A stretch of DNA of 64,000 nt from Limnobacter sp. (GTDB lineage Bacteria > Pseudomonadota > Gammaproteobacteria > Burkholderiales > Burkholderiaceae_B): contig JARWZZ010000014.1 of NCBI GenBank assembly GCA_029866125.1, positions 1-64,000 of the forward strand. Direction: 5' to 3'. Below, piece after piece: positions 55,122-64,000 of this stretch (position 1 is the first letter of the stretch; each line of letters begins with the position of its first letter). The translations under genes were made by a program, and so were the position numbers. Below the pieces are notes generated by a model. That model was not told the DNA's origin. It was given only the letters and a program-made list of their open reading frames with translations, and made no database searches.

Positions 55122-55160
55122 TGCTCAAAAGGAACGTCCAACCGACGGGTCGTTTGAGCA
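55122..55160 (+). promoter_or_regulatory. Structured 5' leader of rpsB, possible S2 autoregulatory site
   Basis: TGCTCAAA (55122-55129) and TTTGAGCA (55153-55160) form a perfect 8-bp stem at the expected 5' end of the mRNA. A second small hairpin, GATTC/GAATC around ACA, lies near 55206-55218. In E. coli the rpsB leader is a target for feedback by protein S2. A similar role here is inference from position; the sequence was not matched to a known leader family. Confidence 0.4.
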
Positions 55161-55280
55161 AATTCGGGTTGTTGCGACAGGGTGCCTCGTCAAATGAGTG
55201 TTGGATTCACAGAATCAACGCCAGTGTACGGGCCCAGTGACAACCTTTTTGATTAACCCTGTCTGATTCTGGAGAATTCA

Positions 55281-56033
55281 ATGGCAGCATCAATGCGCGA
55301 AATGCTAGAAGCCGGTTGTCACTTTGGCCACCAAACACGCTTCTGGAACCCCAAGATGGCCCCGTTCATTTACGGTCATCGCAACAAAATTCACATCATC
55401 AACTTGGAAAAAACAGTTGAGATGCTTGACGACGCAGTCAAGTTTGCTCAGCGTTTGTCTGCTGCACGTGGCAACATCCTGTTTGTATGCACAAAGCGCC
55501 AAGCCAAGGAAATTATTGCTGAAGAAGCAAAGCGTTGCGGTATGCCTTTCGTAGACCAGCGCTGGTTGGGCGGCATGCTCACCAACTTCAAAACTGTACG
55601 TACATCCATCAAGCGTCTGAAAGACATGGAGCAAATCCAGGCTGACGGTGGTACAGAGCGCATGTCCAAAAAAGAAGCGTTGCTGTTTGCACGTGAGTTG
55701 GAAAAGCTGAACAGCTCCATCGGCGGCATCAAAGACATGAACACATTGCCTGACGCAATTTTCATGATCGACGTAGGCTTCCACAAAATTGCTGTGACTG
55801 AAGCTGAAAAACTGGGTATTCCAGTGATCGGTATCGTGGACACCAACCACTCTCCAGCTGGCGTAAGCTACATCGTTCCAGGTAACGATGACTCAGCACG
55901 TGCAATTCGTTTGTACGCACGCTCAGTGGCTGACGCTGTGATTGCTGGCCGTGATCAGGCACTGAACGAAGTAGTGGAGTCCACCAAGGGCGACAGCGAG
56001 TTCGTAGAAGTGGCTGAAGGTTCAGAAGGCTAA
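55281..56033 (+). CDS. rpsB: 30S ribosomal protein S2
   Basis: Small-subunit ribosomal protein, 250 residues. Seen: [20 protein letters not shown] at the N-terminus, [20 protein letters not shown], and [20 protein letters not shown]. The ATG has TCTGGAGAATTCA upstream. It shows strongly biased codon use, as expected for a ribosomal gene. Long leader upstream and strong terminator before tsf suggest separate control of S2 and EF-Ts levels. Confidence 0.98.
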   Translation: MAASMREMLEAGCHFGHQTRFWNPKMAPFIYGHRNKIHIINLEKTVEMLDDAVKFAQRLSAARGNILFVCTKRQAKEIIAEEAKRCGMPFVDQRWLGGMLTNFKTVRTSIKRLKDMEQIQADGGTERMSKKEALLFARELEKLNSSIGGIKDMNTLPDAIFMIDVGFHKIAVTEAEKLGIPVIGIVDTNHSPAGVSYIVPGNDDSARAIRLYARSVADAVIAGRDQALNEVVESTKGDSEFVEVAEGSEG

Positions 56034-56041
56034 TTATCAGG

Positions 56042-56116
56042 AGACAAAATCGCTCACTGACTCGACTCATTGACTCAACTCACTGATTCGGGCAATTGGC
56101 TGAGCGATTTGTGTCT
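56042..56116 (+). repeat. Long inverted repeat with internal 13-bp direct repeats in the rpsB-tsf gap
   Basis: AGACAAAATCGCTCA (56042-56056) pairs with TGAGCGATTTGTGTCT (56101-56116) with one bulged base. Inside the loop two 13-bp direct repeats, TGACTCGACTCAT (56058-56070) and TGACTCAACTCAC (56071-56083), are followed by a partial third (TGATTCGG). It directly abuts the terminator at 56117-56142. Confidence 0.75.
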
Positions 56117-56142
56117 GGGGCGACCAATCGCCCCTTTTTTTT
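56117..56142 (+). terminator. Intrinsic terminator/attenuator between rpsB and tsf
   Basis: GGGGCG (56117-56122), loop ACCAAT, CGCCCC (56129-56134), then eight T. It ends 22 nt before the tsf start codon. No promoter fits between it and tsf, so tsf must be expressed by partial read-through or by a promoter upstream of this hairpin. Attenuation between rpsB and tsf is known in E. coli. Confidence 0.9.
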
Positions 56143-56164
56143 ATAAGTTTTAGGAGAATGCTCT

Positions 56165-57049
56165 ATGGCTGAAATTACAGCAGCAATGGTAAAAGTGCTT
56201 CGTGAGAAGACCGATGCTCCCATGATGGAATGCAAAAAAGCACTGACAGAAGCTGACGGCGACATGGACAAGGCAGAAGAAATTCTGCGTGTAAAACTGG
56301 GTAGCAAGGCTAGCAAGGCCTCTACACGTGTAACCGCTGAAGGCTTGGTTGGTATTTATATCGACGCCACCGGCAAGTTGGGTTCGATTGTTGAAATCAA
56401 CTGCGAAACCGACTTCGTTGCCAAAAACGATGACTTCATCGCATTTGTAGGCAATATGGGCAAGCTGGTTGCAGAAAAGAACCCTGCTGACGTCGCCGCT
56501 TTGAGCGACCTGCCTTTGGCAGACGGTACGGTGGAATCCATTCGCACTGCGTTGATTGGTAAGATCGGCGAGAACGTCAGTATTCGTCGCTTCCAGCGCG
56601 TTGCAGCCACAGGCAAGCTTGCTTCTTACCTGCACGGCGGCAAAATTGGCGTGTTGGTGGATTATTCTGGCGACGACGACACAGTGGGCAAAGACGTAGC
56701 AATGCACATTGCTGCAACCAAGCCAAAATCACTGGACGAGTCCGGCGTACCCGCAGTGGATGTCGAGCGCGAGCGTTCTGTAGCCAAGGCCAAAGCCATT
56801 GAGTCTGGCAAGCCAGCCGACATCGCAGAAAAAATGGTTGAAGGGTCAATCAAGAAGTTCCTGAAGGAAGTGGCTTTGCTGTCACAGCCTTTCGTGAAAG
56901 ACCCAGACAACACTGTAGCTGCAATGCTCAAAGCCAAGTCCAGCGCAATCAACAGCTTCCAGCTGTACATTGTGGGTGAAGGCATTGAGAAGAAGGTCAA
57001 TGACTTCGCTGCTGAAGTTGCTGCGCAAGCTGCTGCTGCAGGTCGTTAA
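56165..57049 (+). CDS. tsf: Elongation factor Ts
   Basis: Guanine-nucleotide exchange factor for EF-Tu, 294 residues. Seen: the UBA-like N-terminus with [19 protein letters not shown], the core [18 protein letters not shown], and a C-terminal [23 protein letters not shown] lies 8 nt before the ATG; another ATG at 56158 opens only a 4-codon frame. A terminator follows 20 nt after the stop. Confidence 0.98.
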   Translation: MAEITAAMVKVLREKTDAPMMECKKALTEADGDMDKAEEILRVKLGSKASKASTRVTAEGLVGIYIDATGKLGSIVEINCETDFVAKNDDFIAFVGNMGKLVAEKNPADVAALSDLPLADGTVESIRTALIGKIGENVSIRRFQRVAATGKLASYLHGGKIGVLVDYSGDDDTVGKDVAMHIAATKPKSLDESGVPAVDVERERSVAKAKAIESGKPADIAEKMVEGSIKKFLKEVALLSQPFVKDPDNTVAAMLKAKSSAINSFQLYIVGEGIEKKVNDFAAEVAAQAAAAGR

Positions 57050-57068
57050 TCTCTAAATAGAGGTACGA

Positions 57069-57100
57069 AGGGGTTGCTCTGTCAGGAGTGCCCCTTTTTT
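57069..57100 (+). terminator. Intrinsic terminator after tsf
   Basis: AAGGGG and CCCCTTTT flank an inner stem of TGCTC/GAGTG (two wobbles), followed by a T6 tract. It separates the rpsB-tsf unit from pyrH. A promoter for pyrH is expected in the next 70 bp; only a weak -10-like TAGAAT (57136-57141) is seen there. Confidence 0.8.
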
Positions 57101-57169
57101 ATTGCCTGTAGCCCGAAGGGGCTCCTATTACGTTATAGAATTCGGTAATTGATTCGCAAAGGTGTGTGA

Positions 57170-57880
57170 ATGGCAGCTTACAAGCGTGTGTTATTGAAGT
57201 TATCCGGCGAAGCACTCATGGGGGAGGATCCCTACGGGATCAACCGAGCAACGATTGAACGCATGGTGTCGGAAGTCGCTGAAGTTTCCCGTATGGGCGT
57301 GGAAATGGCCATTGTCATCGGCGGCGGCAATATCTTCCGAGGCGTAGCCCCTGCAGCGGCAGGAATGGACCGCGCCACTGCGGATTACATGGGTATGATG
57401 GCCACGGTCATGAACTCCCTTGCTTTGCAAGACGCATTCCGTCATGCAGGTGTGCAGGCCCGTGTGCAATCCGCACTGAATATTGAGCAGGTTGTAGAGC
57501 CCTATATTCGCCCGAAAGCCATGCGCTATCTGGAAGAAGGCAAAGTTGTTATTTTTGCCGCAGGTACAGGCAACCCTTTCTTTACCACCGACACAGCTGC
57601 TGCGCTACGCGGCTCTGAAATTGGTGCTGAAATTGTGCTGAAGGCCACCAAGGTGGATGGCATTTACACGGCGGACCCCAAAAAGGACCCCACAGCCACT
57701 CGCTATGAAACCATCACTTTCAACGAAGCAATCTCCAAGAATCTCGAAGTCATGGACGCCACTGCGTTTGCATTGTGCCGTGACCAAAAGCTTCCCATTC
57801 GCGTGTTTTCGATCAATAAGCCTGGCGCACTCTATAGAGTGGTGAACGGTGAAAACGAAGGCACATTGGTGCACATGTAA
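57170..57880 (+). CDS. pyrH: Uridylate kinase
   Basis: Bacterial hexameric UMP kinase, 236 residues, supplying UDP. Seen: [20 protein letters not shown] (5-24), [31 protein letters not shown], and [20 protein letters not shown]. The amino-acid-kinase fold and length are standard. It heads a run with frr, uppS, cdsA, dxr, rseP and bamA, which may be partly cotranscribed. Confidence 0.97.
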   Translation: MAAYKRVLLKLSGEALMGEDPYGINRATIERMVSEVAEVSRMGVEMAIVIGGGNIFRGVAPAAAGMDRATADYMGMMATVMNSLALQDAFRHAGVQARVQSALNIEQVVEPYIRPKAMRYLEEGKVVIFAAGTGNPFFTTDTAAALRGSEIGAEIVLKATKVDGIYTADPKKDPTATRYETITFNEAISKNLEVMDATAFALCRDQKLPIRVFSINKPGALYRVVNGENEGTLVHM

Positions 57881-57898
57881 TTTTGTCTAGGTGAAAAA

Positions 57899-58459
57899 AT
57901 GAGCATTGCAGACGTCAAAAAATCCACAGAACAAAAAATGGCTCACTCCATTGAGTCACTGAAATCCGGTTTGCAGAAGGTTCGCACAGGGCGTGCGCAC
58001 CCCAACATTCTTGAACACATTCAAGTTGATTACTACGGCACTGGCGTGCCTATTTCTCAAGTGGCCAACCTCAGTTTGGCCGATGCGCGCACCATCACGG
58101 TACAGCCTTGGGAAAGAAACATGATCCCAGCCGTAGAAAAGGCGATTCGAGAGTCTAACTTGGGCTTGAATCCTTCCTCAATGGGCGAAACAATCCGCGT
58201 TCCTATGCCCCCTTTGTCTGAAGAACGCCGCAAAGAGCTCACCAAATTTGTTAAAAGCGAAGGTGAGGGCTGCAAAGTGGCCATTCGCAATTTGCGCCGT
58301 GATGCCAACGAAGCTTTCAAAAAGCTGGTCAAAGACAAACTGGTTTCAGAAGACGATGACCGTCGCGCCCAAGATGAAGTTCAAAAGCTGACAGACAAAT
58401 TTGTAGCTGAAGTGGACAAGATCTTGAGCGAGAAAGAAGCTGAGATCATGACTGTATAG
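57899..58459 (+). CDS. frr: Ribosome recycling factor
   Basis: Splits post-termination ribosomes with EF-G, 186 residues. Seen: [20 protein letters not shown] (about 21-40), [33 protein letters not shown], and the helical [17 protein letters not shown]. It lies 18 nt after pyrH and 3 nt ahead of the uppS ATG. Confidence 0.98.
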   Translation: MSIADVKKSTEQKMAHSIESLKSGLQKVRTGRAHPNILEHIQVDYYGTGVPISQVANLSLADARTITVQPWERNMIPAVEKAIRESNLGLNPSSMGETIRVPMPPLSEERRKELTKFVKSEGEGCKVAIRNLRRDANEAFKKLVKDKLVSEDDDRRAQDEVQKLTDKFVAEVDKILSEKEAEIMTV

Positions 58460-58462
58460 TTG

Positions 58463-59221
58463 ATGACCTCTTTCACGAGCTCCACGCTCGTTATCCCCGA
58501 AACACACCGTGTACCGCTGCACATTGCCATCGTCATGGATGGCAATGGCAGATGGGCCAAGCAAAGGCTTCTGCCTCGTTTTGCAGGTCACCGAAAAGGT
58601 GTCGAAGCGGTGCGGCGCACGGTACAAGCGTGTGTTGAAGCAGGGGTCAAACATTTGACCCTGTTTGCTTTTTCATCCGAAAACTGGCGCCGGCCGGCCG
58701 ATGAGGTGTCATTGCTGATGCGGATGTTTATCCGTGTGCTGCAAAAGGATGTGAAACGTCTCAAAGCAGAAAACATCCGGCTTCGAGTCATTGGCGACAT
58801 CAGCGCTTTCAACCCTGAATTGCAGCAGCTGATTCACACGGCAGAGCGAGAAACCGCCGATAACACCTTGATGAGCCTTAACATCGCAGCCAACTACGGC
58901 GGCCGGTGGGATATTCTTCAAGCCACGCGTCAAATGTTGCTAAACAGGCCAGAGTTGGGTACGCACCCCGATCAAATCAAGGAAGAGGACCTTACCCCGT
59001 ACCTCAGCTTGTTTGGTGCACCGGAGCCTGATTTGTTTATTCGGACCGGCGGAGAACAACGAATTTCCAATTTTTTGTTGTGGCAGCTTGCCTACACAGA
59101 ACTGTATTTTACTGAGCGTTACTGGCCTGACTTTGGCCGTGAATTGTTGGCGCAGGCTATTGAGTCGTATAACCAACGCGAGCGGCGTTTTGGAAGAACC
59201 TCAGAGCAATTGAAAAAATAA
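58463..59221 (+). CDS. uppS: Undecaprenyl diphosphate synthase
   Basis: Cis-prenyltransferase making the C55 lipid carrier for peptidoglycan and LPS, 252 residues from ATG 58463 (a TTG one codon earlier is possible). Seen: [20 protein letters not shown] with the catalytic Asp in [29 protein letters not shown], and the C-terminal [20 protein letters not shown] with family signature residues. Immediately follows frr. Confidence 0.96.
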   Translation: MTSFTSSTLVIPETHRVPLHIAIVMDGNGRWAKQRLLPRFAGHRKGVEAVRRTVQACVEAGVKHLTLFAFSSENWRRPADEVSLLMRMFIRVLQKDVKRLKAENIRLRVIGDISAFNPELQQLIHTAERETADNTLMSLNIAANYGGRWDILQATRQMLLNRPELGTHPDQIKEEDLTPYLSLFGAPEPDLFIRTGGEQRISNFLLWQLAYTELYFTERYWPDFGRELLAQAIESYNQRERRFGRTSEQLKK

Positions 59222-59295
59222 ATAGGTCGGCCGTCATCAAACGTCGGGTCAGGCTTTCATTATAAAAAACCCCGTCAAACAGGGAGACGAAGCAC

Positions 59296-60138
59296 ATGTT
59301 ATTAACCCGAGTGATTACTGCAGTAATCCTTTTAGTAGTGCTTTTGGCTGTATTGAATTGGGGTGGGACGATTGGCTGGAATTTTTTTGTGGGCATCGTC
59401 TTGTTTGCTGCATTTTGGGAATGGGCCCGCTTAACCAAAGTGGCCAACCCAGCGGCCCTTGGCTATTCAGCAGTGGCCACTGCAGTGTTTGCTGGGCTTT
59501 TAAGCGTGGCTCAGTCTTATCAAATTGAATATCCATTGATGGCTTTTGCAGGTGTGTTTTGGGTTGCGTTTGCGCCCCTTTGCCTGCGGCAGGTGAATGT
59601 GGGTGTACTGGCTGAAAAATCACTGTTTTTACTTTTGGGCCTTATTTTGCTGTGGGGCGCGGGTTTCGCATTGGTGGTGTCCAAAGCCCAAGGCGTTATT
59701 TTTATGCTGAGCGCCATGGCAATTTGCTGGGCTGCAGATATTTTTGCTTATGTATTTGGGCGCTTGTTTGGTCGTCGCAAGTTGGCCATTCGTATTTCAC
59801 CCGGAAAAAGTTGGGAAGGCGCAATTGGCGGGGCATTAACAGTGGTGGCCTTAAGCTGGCTTCTGGTGTATTTCTCAGATTCCATCCCCGAATTGAAAAA
59901 CACATGGCAGGTGGTGGCACTTGAGAAATGGCATCCGGTCATGTTCAGCGTGTGGCTAATTGTTTTAAGCGCTTACAGCGTGGTAGGTGATTTGTTTGAA
60001 TCGCTTTTGAAACGCCGAGCCGACATCAAAGACAGCAGCCACCTGTTGCCTGGGCACGGTGGGGTGTTGGATCGAATTGACGCCCAATTGCCTGTTTTGC
60101 CGCTGGCCATGTTGCTGGTTGGCGCTGTGGTTGTTTAA
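59296..60138 (+). CDS. cdsA: Phosphatidate cytidylyltransferase
   Basis: Integral membrane enzyme making CDP-diacylglycerol for phospholipids, 280 residues with about seven to eight hydrophobic helices. The family signature is near the C-terminus: SVVGDLFESLLKRRADIKDS followed by HLLPGHGGVLDRID. A cytoplasmic loop FGRRKLAIRISPGKSWEGA precedes it. The 74-bp gap from uppS is the largest in the downstream run. Confidence 0.95.
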   Translation: MLLTRVITAVILLVVLLAVLNWGGTIGWNFFVGIVLFAAFWEWARLTKVANPAALGYSAVATAVFAGLLSVAQSYQIEYPLMAFAGVFWVAFAPLCLRQVNVGVLAEKSLFLLLGLILLWGAGFALVVSKAQGVIFMLSAMAICWAADIFAYVFGRLFGRRKLAIRISPGKSWEGAIGGALTVVALSWLLVYFSDSIPELKNTWQVVALEKWHPVMFSVWLIVLSAYSVVGDLFESLLKRRADIKDSSHLLPGHGGVLDRIDAQLPVLPLAMLLVGAVVV

Positions 60139-60165
60139 TGGTATGAATGTGGCAAGGAACGTGTT

Positions 60166-61365
60166 TTGAACAAGCAATCCATCGTGATACTGGGGTCGAC
60201 GGGCAGCATCGGTGTAAGCACCTTGGATGTGATGGCACGCCACCCAGAGCGTTTTGACGTTTACGCCCTGGTGGCTGGCTCCAATATTGATTTGTTGTTT
60301 CAGCAAGTCATTACGCACCGCCCGAAAAAAATTCTGATTGCCAACGCACAAGCCCGTAACAAATGGTTGCAGGGAGCCTACGCGGAGCGAGTTAAAAACC
60401 AAGCTGGCCTTCAACCCGAGCTTTTGGGGCAGGGCGATTTGGCGGCACTGTGCCAGTCGGCCGAGGTGGATTCCGTGATGGCGGCCATTGTGGGTGCTGC
60501 GGGTTTGGAACCCACCCTGGCTGCATTGGAAGCCGGTAAAACAGTGTTTTTGGCCAACAAAGAATCTTTGGTGCTCGCGGGTCGATTCATGTTGGATGCG
60601 TGCAAGAAATCCGGCGCGCGAATTCTACCGGTTGACTCTGAGCACAATGCAATTTATCAGTGTTTGCCTTCCAATTATTCTTCCACCGACCCCCACACAC
60701 ACGGCATTGAACGCATTATTTTGACTGCGTCTGGCGGGCCTTTCCGGACAAGTCCACTTGAAGATTTGCTTTCGGTCACGCCCGAGCAGGCCGTTGCACA
60801 CCCCAATTGGTCCATGGGTAAAAAGATTTCTGTAGACAGTGCAAGTATGGCTAACAAAGGCCTGGAGTTGATTGAGGCGCTGTGGCTGTTTGGATTGCCG
60901 GCAGCTCAGCTTTCCGTGCTTATACACCCTCAATCCATTGTCCATTCCATGGTGGAATACAAGGATGGCAGCGTGCTTGCGCAACTGGGCTGCCCAGACA
61001 TGCGTACCCCTATTGCTCATGTGTTGGGTTTGCCTGATCGGATCGAGTCAGGCTCCCCACGACTGAATTTGGCACAAATCGTCCAGTTGAATTTTGAAGA
61101 ACCAGACTTGGCCCGTTTTCCGATGTTGAAGTTGGCCTATGAAGCACTGAATGCGCCAAGTACGCTGGCGCCGATTTACAATGCGGCCAATGAAGTTGCT
61201 GTTGAGTTGTTTTTGAATCGACAAATAGGATTTATGAACATTTACAGTCTGGTTAACCTGTGTATGAATAAGTTCAGCAGCCGAACGATTCAAGGTTTGG
61301 ACGGTCTATTCGACTTCGACACCGAAGTTCGACAATTTGCATTGCAAAATGCAGCTCACGTTTAA
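60166..61365 (+). CDS. dxr: 1-deoxy-D-xylulose-5-phosphate reductoisomerase
   Basis: Commits DXP to the MEP route for isoprenoids, feeding UppS. The TTG start has AAGGA seven bases upstream; 399 residues. Seen: NADPH-binding ILGSTGSIGVSTLDVMARHP (9-28), VFLANKESLVLAG, the metal site PVDSEHNAIYQ, the flexible loop region GGPFRTSPLEDL, and SMANKGLELIEALWLF. The order cdsA-dxr-rseP is conserved in proteobacteria. Confidence 0.96.
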   Translation: MNKQSIVILGSTGSIGVSTLDVMARHPERFDVYALVAGSNIDLLFQQVITHRPKKILIANAQARNKWLQGAYAERVKNQAGLQPELLGQGDLAALCQSAEVDSVMAAIVGAAGLEPTLAALEAGKTVFLANKESLVLAGRFMLDACKKSGARILPVDSEHNAIYQCLPSNYSSTDPHTHGIERIILTASGGPFRTSPLEDLLSVTPEQAVAHPNWSMGKKISVDSASMANKGLELIEALWLFGLPAAQLSVLIHPQSIVHSMVEYKDGSVLAQLGCPDMRTPIAHVLGLPDRIESGSPRLNLAQIVQLNFEEPDLARFPMLKLAYEALNAPSTLAPIYNAANEVAVELFLNRQIGFMNIYSLVNLCMNKFSSRTIQGLDGLFDFDTEVRQFALQNAAHV

Positions 61366-61376
61366 ATTGAGAATAA

Positions 61377-62717
61377 ATGCTTAACTCCTTGTTTTCTTTC
61401 ATATTGGCAATTGGAATTCTGGTATTCCTCCACGAGTACGGGCACTATGCTGTGGCCCGTTATTTCGGTGTACGGGTTATCCGGTTTTCAGTCGGTTTTG
61501 GTAAACCCATTTTCAAATGGCTGAATCCAAAAACGCAAGTGGAATGGACCATCGGCTGGATACCTTTGGGTGGGTATGTGCGCATGTTGGACGAAAGGGA
61601 CCCCGAGTCCATCGAACTTGCTGGAGGCTCTACCGAAGGCGCATTCAATCAAAAGCCAGTGTGGCACCGCATCGCAGTGGTGGCCGCAGGCCCAATTGCC
61701 AACTTGTTGGTGGCCATCGTTTTGTATTCCGTGTTGGCATTTTCGCAAGAAAGCCAACTGGCTAATGGGCTAACAACGCCTTCGCGCACAAGCGTAGCCG
61801 CCGAGTTGGGTATCCAAAACGGGGACCGCGTTCAAAGCGTGAATGGGATTGAGACACCGGACTGGTCGCGTTTTACTTGGGAAGTGCTGAGCGCGAGGCT
61901 GTTCCGCGAGGATTTGAACCTCAACCTTGACCAAGGTGGCACGGTTCGATCTGTCAAATTGGATGCTGAACGTTTGACTGCGCTGGAGTTTGCTCCAGAT
62001 TTGCCTGCACAGCTCGGGTTTCGGCCCTTTGAAGGTGAAGTTCGGGTGCGTCAGGTCACCGAAGGTTCAGCAGCGAACAAGGCGGGTTTAGCCTCTGGGG
62101 ACGTTTTAAAGCAAGTGGATGGCGCACAAGTGATGAATTCTGGTCACTTTACCGACGTTATTCGGAACTCTGCCGGTAAAATCGTCACAATACAGATCAT
62201 CCGCAACAGCTTACCTATGCAAGTTCAGGTGACGCCTGATTTGATCAAAGGGCCAGCCGGAGAACCGCAAGGCCGAATAGGTGTCGCCTTGGCGGGTGAT
62301 TTGATGATTGAAAAGGTAGAACCTTCATTCTTCAGTTCAATTGCGACCGGCGTGGATAAAACCATTGAAATCAGTGTGTTTTCGCTGGCGGCGATGGGAA
62401 GTATGTTGACCGGTGATTTGTCTTGGAAAAATTTAAGCGGTCCAGTTACCATCGCAAGTGCGGCCGGGGAGTCATCCAGTTTGGGGATACTTCCATTTTT
62501 GGGTTTTTTGGCAATGGTGTCTGTAAGTCTCGGGATTTTGAATCTTTTACCGATTCCTGTCTTGGATGGTGGCCACTTGATGTATTATTTTGCCGAACTC
62601 ATTCGGGGAAAGCCATTGGGCGAAGCTTGGCAGCAGATGGGTCAGCGCGTGGGCTTGGTGCTTGTGGGTTTAATGACTTGTCTGGCGTTTTTTAATGATC
62701 TTCAAAGACTCCTGTAG
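61377..62717 (+). CDS. rseP: Site-2 protease RseP
   Basis: Intramembrane zinc protease that cuts anti-sigma factor RseA after DegS and so releases sigma-E. The 446 residues are standard. The first membrane helix holds HEYGH (19-23), the third metal ligand is in NLLPIPVLDGGHLMYYF, and two PDZ domains lie between (one with AAELGIQNGDRVQSVNG, the other with AANKAGLASGDVLKQVDG). Follows dxr by 11 nt; bamA, part of the sigma-E-linked envelope machinery, is next. Confidence 0.96.
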   Translation: MLNSLFSFILAIGILVFLHEYGHYAVARYFGVRVIRFSVGFGKPIFKWLNPKTQVEWTIGWIPLGGYVRMLDERDPESIELAGGSTEGAFNQKPVWHRIAVVAAGPIANLLVAIVLYSVLAFSQESQLANGLTTPSRTSVAAELGIQNGDRVQSVNGIETPDWSRFTWEVLSARLFREDLNLNLDQGGTVRSVKLDAERLTALEFAPDLPAQLGFRPFEGEVRVRQVTEGSAANKAGLASGDVLKQVDGAQVMNSGHFTDVIRNSAGKIVTIQIIRNSLPMQVQVTPDLIKGPAGEPQGRIGVALAGDLMIEKVEPSFFSSIATGVDKTIEISVFSLAAMGSMLTGDLSWKNLSGPVTIASAAGESSSLGILPFLGFLAMVSVSLGILNLLPIPVLDGGHLMYYFAELIRGKPLGEAWQQMGQRVGLVLVGLMTCLAFFNDLQRLL

Positions 62718-62784
62718 AAATACGGTAAGAAGGGAGCCTGATAACCAATTCCAGCACTGCAAAAGGCTGGGAGGAACGATTTGA

Positions 62785-64000
62785 ATGACAATCCGTAGTA
62801 GATTTTATCCCGCACTGCTTTCCGTGCCCGTGCTTATTTCAAGCGCTGTGATGCACCAAAGCGTGATGGCTGCTGTCAATGAGTTTGTGATCAAAGACAT
62901 TCAGGTCGAGGGCTTGCGTCGCACTGAGGCTGGCACGGTGTTCAGCTACCTGCCCATACGCGTGGGTGATCGCTTCAACGATGAAAAGGCCTTGCAGGCC
63001 ATTCGGTCCTTGTATGCAACCGGCTTTTTTGATGATGTGAAAATTGCTGCCAAACAGGATGTGTTGGTTGTTACCGTTGTGGAACGCCCAGCCATTGCCT
63101 CAGTGGATTTCAATGGCATCAAAGAATTCGAAAAAGACACACTCAAGAATGCCCTGAAGGAAATTGGGATCAGTGAATCCAAGATTTTTGATCGCTCCTT
63201 GTTGGACAAAGCCGAACAGGAACTGAAGAAACAATACTTGTCGCGCAGCAAATATGCAGCACAGGTGAAGACTGACGTGCAAAACCTGCCGCGTAATCGC
63301 GTAGGTATTACTTTCAATGTGGAAGAAGGGCAGTCCGCTGCCATCAAACGTTTGAAAATTCTTGGCGCAACCAGTTTCACCGAGAAGGTCTTGCTTGAAG
63401 AGTTTCAACTGGGTACCACTGGCACATTTTCTTGGTACACCAAAAATGACCAGTATTCACGTCAAAAGCTGGGCGGGGATTTAGAGCGTTTGCGATCCTT
63501 TTATTTGAACCGAGGCTATGCTGAGTTCAACATTGAAAGCACGCAGGTTCAAATTGACCCGAACAAGGAAGACGTTTACATCACGATTGCAATCAATGAA
63601 GGCCAAAAATTCCGGTTTGGTGACATCGAACTGGCGGGTGACCTGCTGGGTCGCGAAAGCGAGCTGCGCGCCCTGATTAAGTTCCGCAAAGGCGAAAACT
63701 TCAATGGCGAGTCTTTGACTGAGACCACCAAAGCCATTCAGGACCAATTGGGCAACTACGGTTATGCGTTTGCCAATGCCAACGTGATTCCGCAGGTAGA
63801 CCGCGACAAGCAGGTAGTGAATATCGGGATTGCAGTTGACCCGGGCAAACGCGTGTATGTGCGTCGAATCAACATTGGTGGCAATGACCGCACCCGTGAT
63901 GAGGTGGTACGCCGCGAAATGCGTCAGTTTGAATCGTCTTGGTATGACTCCCGCAAGATTGAACTTTCCAAGGAACGTGTGGACCGCTTGGGCTTCTTCA
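62785..64000 (+). CDS. bamA: Outer-membrane assembly factor BamA, N-terminal part (cut by window end)
   Basis: Open frame from ATG 62785 (GGAGG ten bases upstream) to the right edge, 405 residues without a stop. A signal peptide ends near SVMAA (about 30). Successive POTRA domains follow: FVIKDIQVEGLRRTEAGTVF opens POTRA1, IASVDFNGIKEFEKDTLKNA POTRA2, IKRLKILGATSFTEKVLLEE POTRA3, FGDIELAGDLL POTRA4, and VYVRRINIGGNDRTRDEVVR POTRA5. The beta-barrel lies outside the window. The rseP-bamA order is typical. Confidence 0.96.
   Translation, partial: MTIRSRFYPALLSVPVLISSAVMHQSVMAAVNEFVIKDIQVEGLRRTEAGTVFSYLPIRVGDRFNDEKALQAIRSLYATGFFDDVKIAAKQDVLVVTVVERPAIASVDFNGIKEFEKDTLKNALKEIGISESKIFDRSLLDKAEQELKKQYLSRSKYAAQVKTDVQNLPRNRVGITFNVEEGQSAAIKRLKILGATSFTEKVLLEEFQLGTTGTFSWYTKNDQYSRQKLGGDLERLRSFYLNRGYAEFNIESTQVQIDPNKEDVYITIAINEGQKFRFGDIELAGDLLGRESELRALIKFRKGENFNGESLTETTKAIQDQLGNYGYAFANANVIPQVDRDKQVVNIGIAVDPGKRVYVRRINIGGNDRTRDEVVRREMRQFESSWYDSRKIELSKERVDRLGFF

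Overview
The window is a densely coding bacterial chromosome segment, almost certainly from a betaproteobacterium of the order Burkholderiales. This rests on the gene orders smc-zipA-ligA and hemC-hemD/hemX-hemY, the dapC-dapD-arsC-like-prmB-ABC-F run, a TakP-type TRAP transporter, and glnD-map divergent from rpsB-tsf-pyrH-frr-uppS-cdsA-dxr-rseP-bamA. Base composition looks moderate for that order, so a Limnobacter-like genus is a reasonable guess, but no 16S gene is present to prove it. There is no integrase, transposase, CRISPR array or prophage module. Most of the window is core genome.

Layout. 1-0.55 kb: the end of a probable GT90 glycosyltransferase, then a tRNA-Ala(GGC)-tRNA-Glu(UUC) operon with a strong promoter and terminator. 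0.55-7.2 kb: a crotonase, a PcfJ-like protein, a carboxylesterase, mogA, darP, pmbA/tldE and a Tat-exported TakP-like solute-binding protein. 7.4-11.5 kb: a NarL-type response regulator and its histidine kinase, then the TRAP membrane genes dctM and dctQ on the other strand. 11.5-17.8 kb: argH, the tetrapyrrole operon hemC-hemDX-hemY, and ppa. 17.8-29.6 kb: a FemAB-like acyltransferase, nadE-glnB, an alpha/beta hydrolase, an Smr protein, trxB, ftsK-lolA-rarA and serS.

29.6-31.9 kb is the only clearly accessory stretch. It starts with two perfect, inverted DnaA boxes in an intergenic region. An unrecognised protein, a GIY-YIG-like protein that has apparently lost its catalytic Glu, and a NYN-domain RNase-like protein follow. 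32-43 kb: an acyl-CoA synthetase, a FimV-like single-pass membrane protein, a HerA-like ATPase, and a minus-strand run queF-dapC-dapD-arsC-like-prmB-ABC-F. 43-51.6 kb: smc-zipA-ligA, galU and mtiP. 51.6-55.1 kb: glnD and map. 55-64 kb: the rpsB to bamA cluster; bamA runs off the right edge.

Functional links: GlnD (at 52-54 kb) is the expected modifier of the PII protein GlnB (at 20.7 kb). FtsK, ZipA, Smc and LigA serve division, chromosome segregation and replication. DapC and DapD feed lysine and peptidoglycan, and UppS supplies the lipid carrier. RseP, BamA and LolA serve the envelope. The TRAP genes and the two-component system between them probably form one regulated uptake module for a small organic acid.

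The observations most worth a second look are the paired DnaA boxes, the 12-bp palindrome inside the tRNA promoter spacer, the terminator and repeat structure between rpsB and tsf, the degenerate GIY-YIG protein beside a NYN protein, and several short tandem repeats that overlap stop codons.
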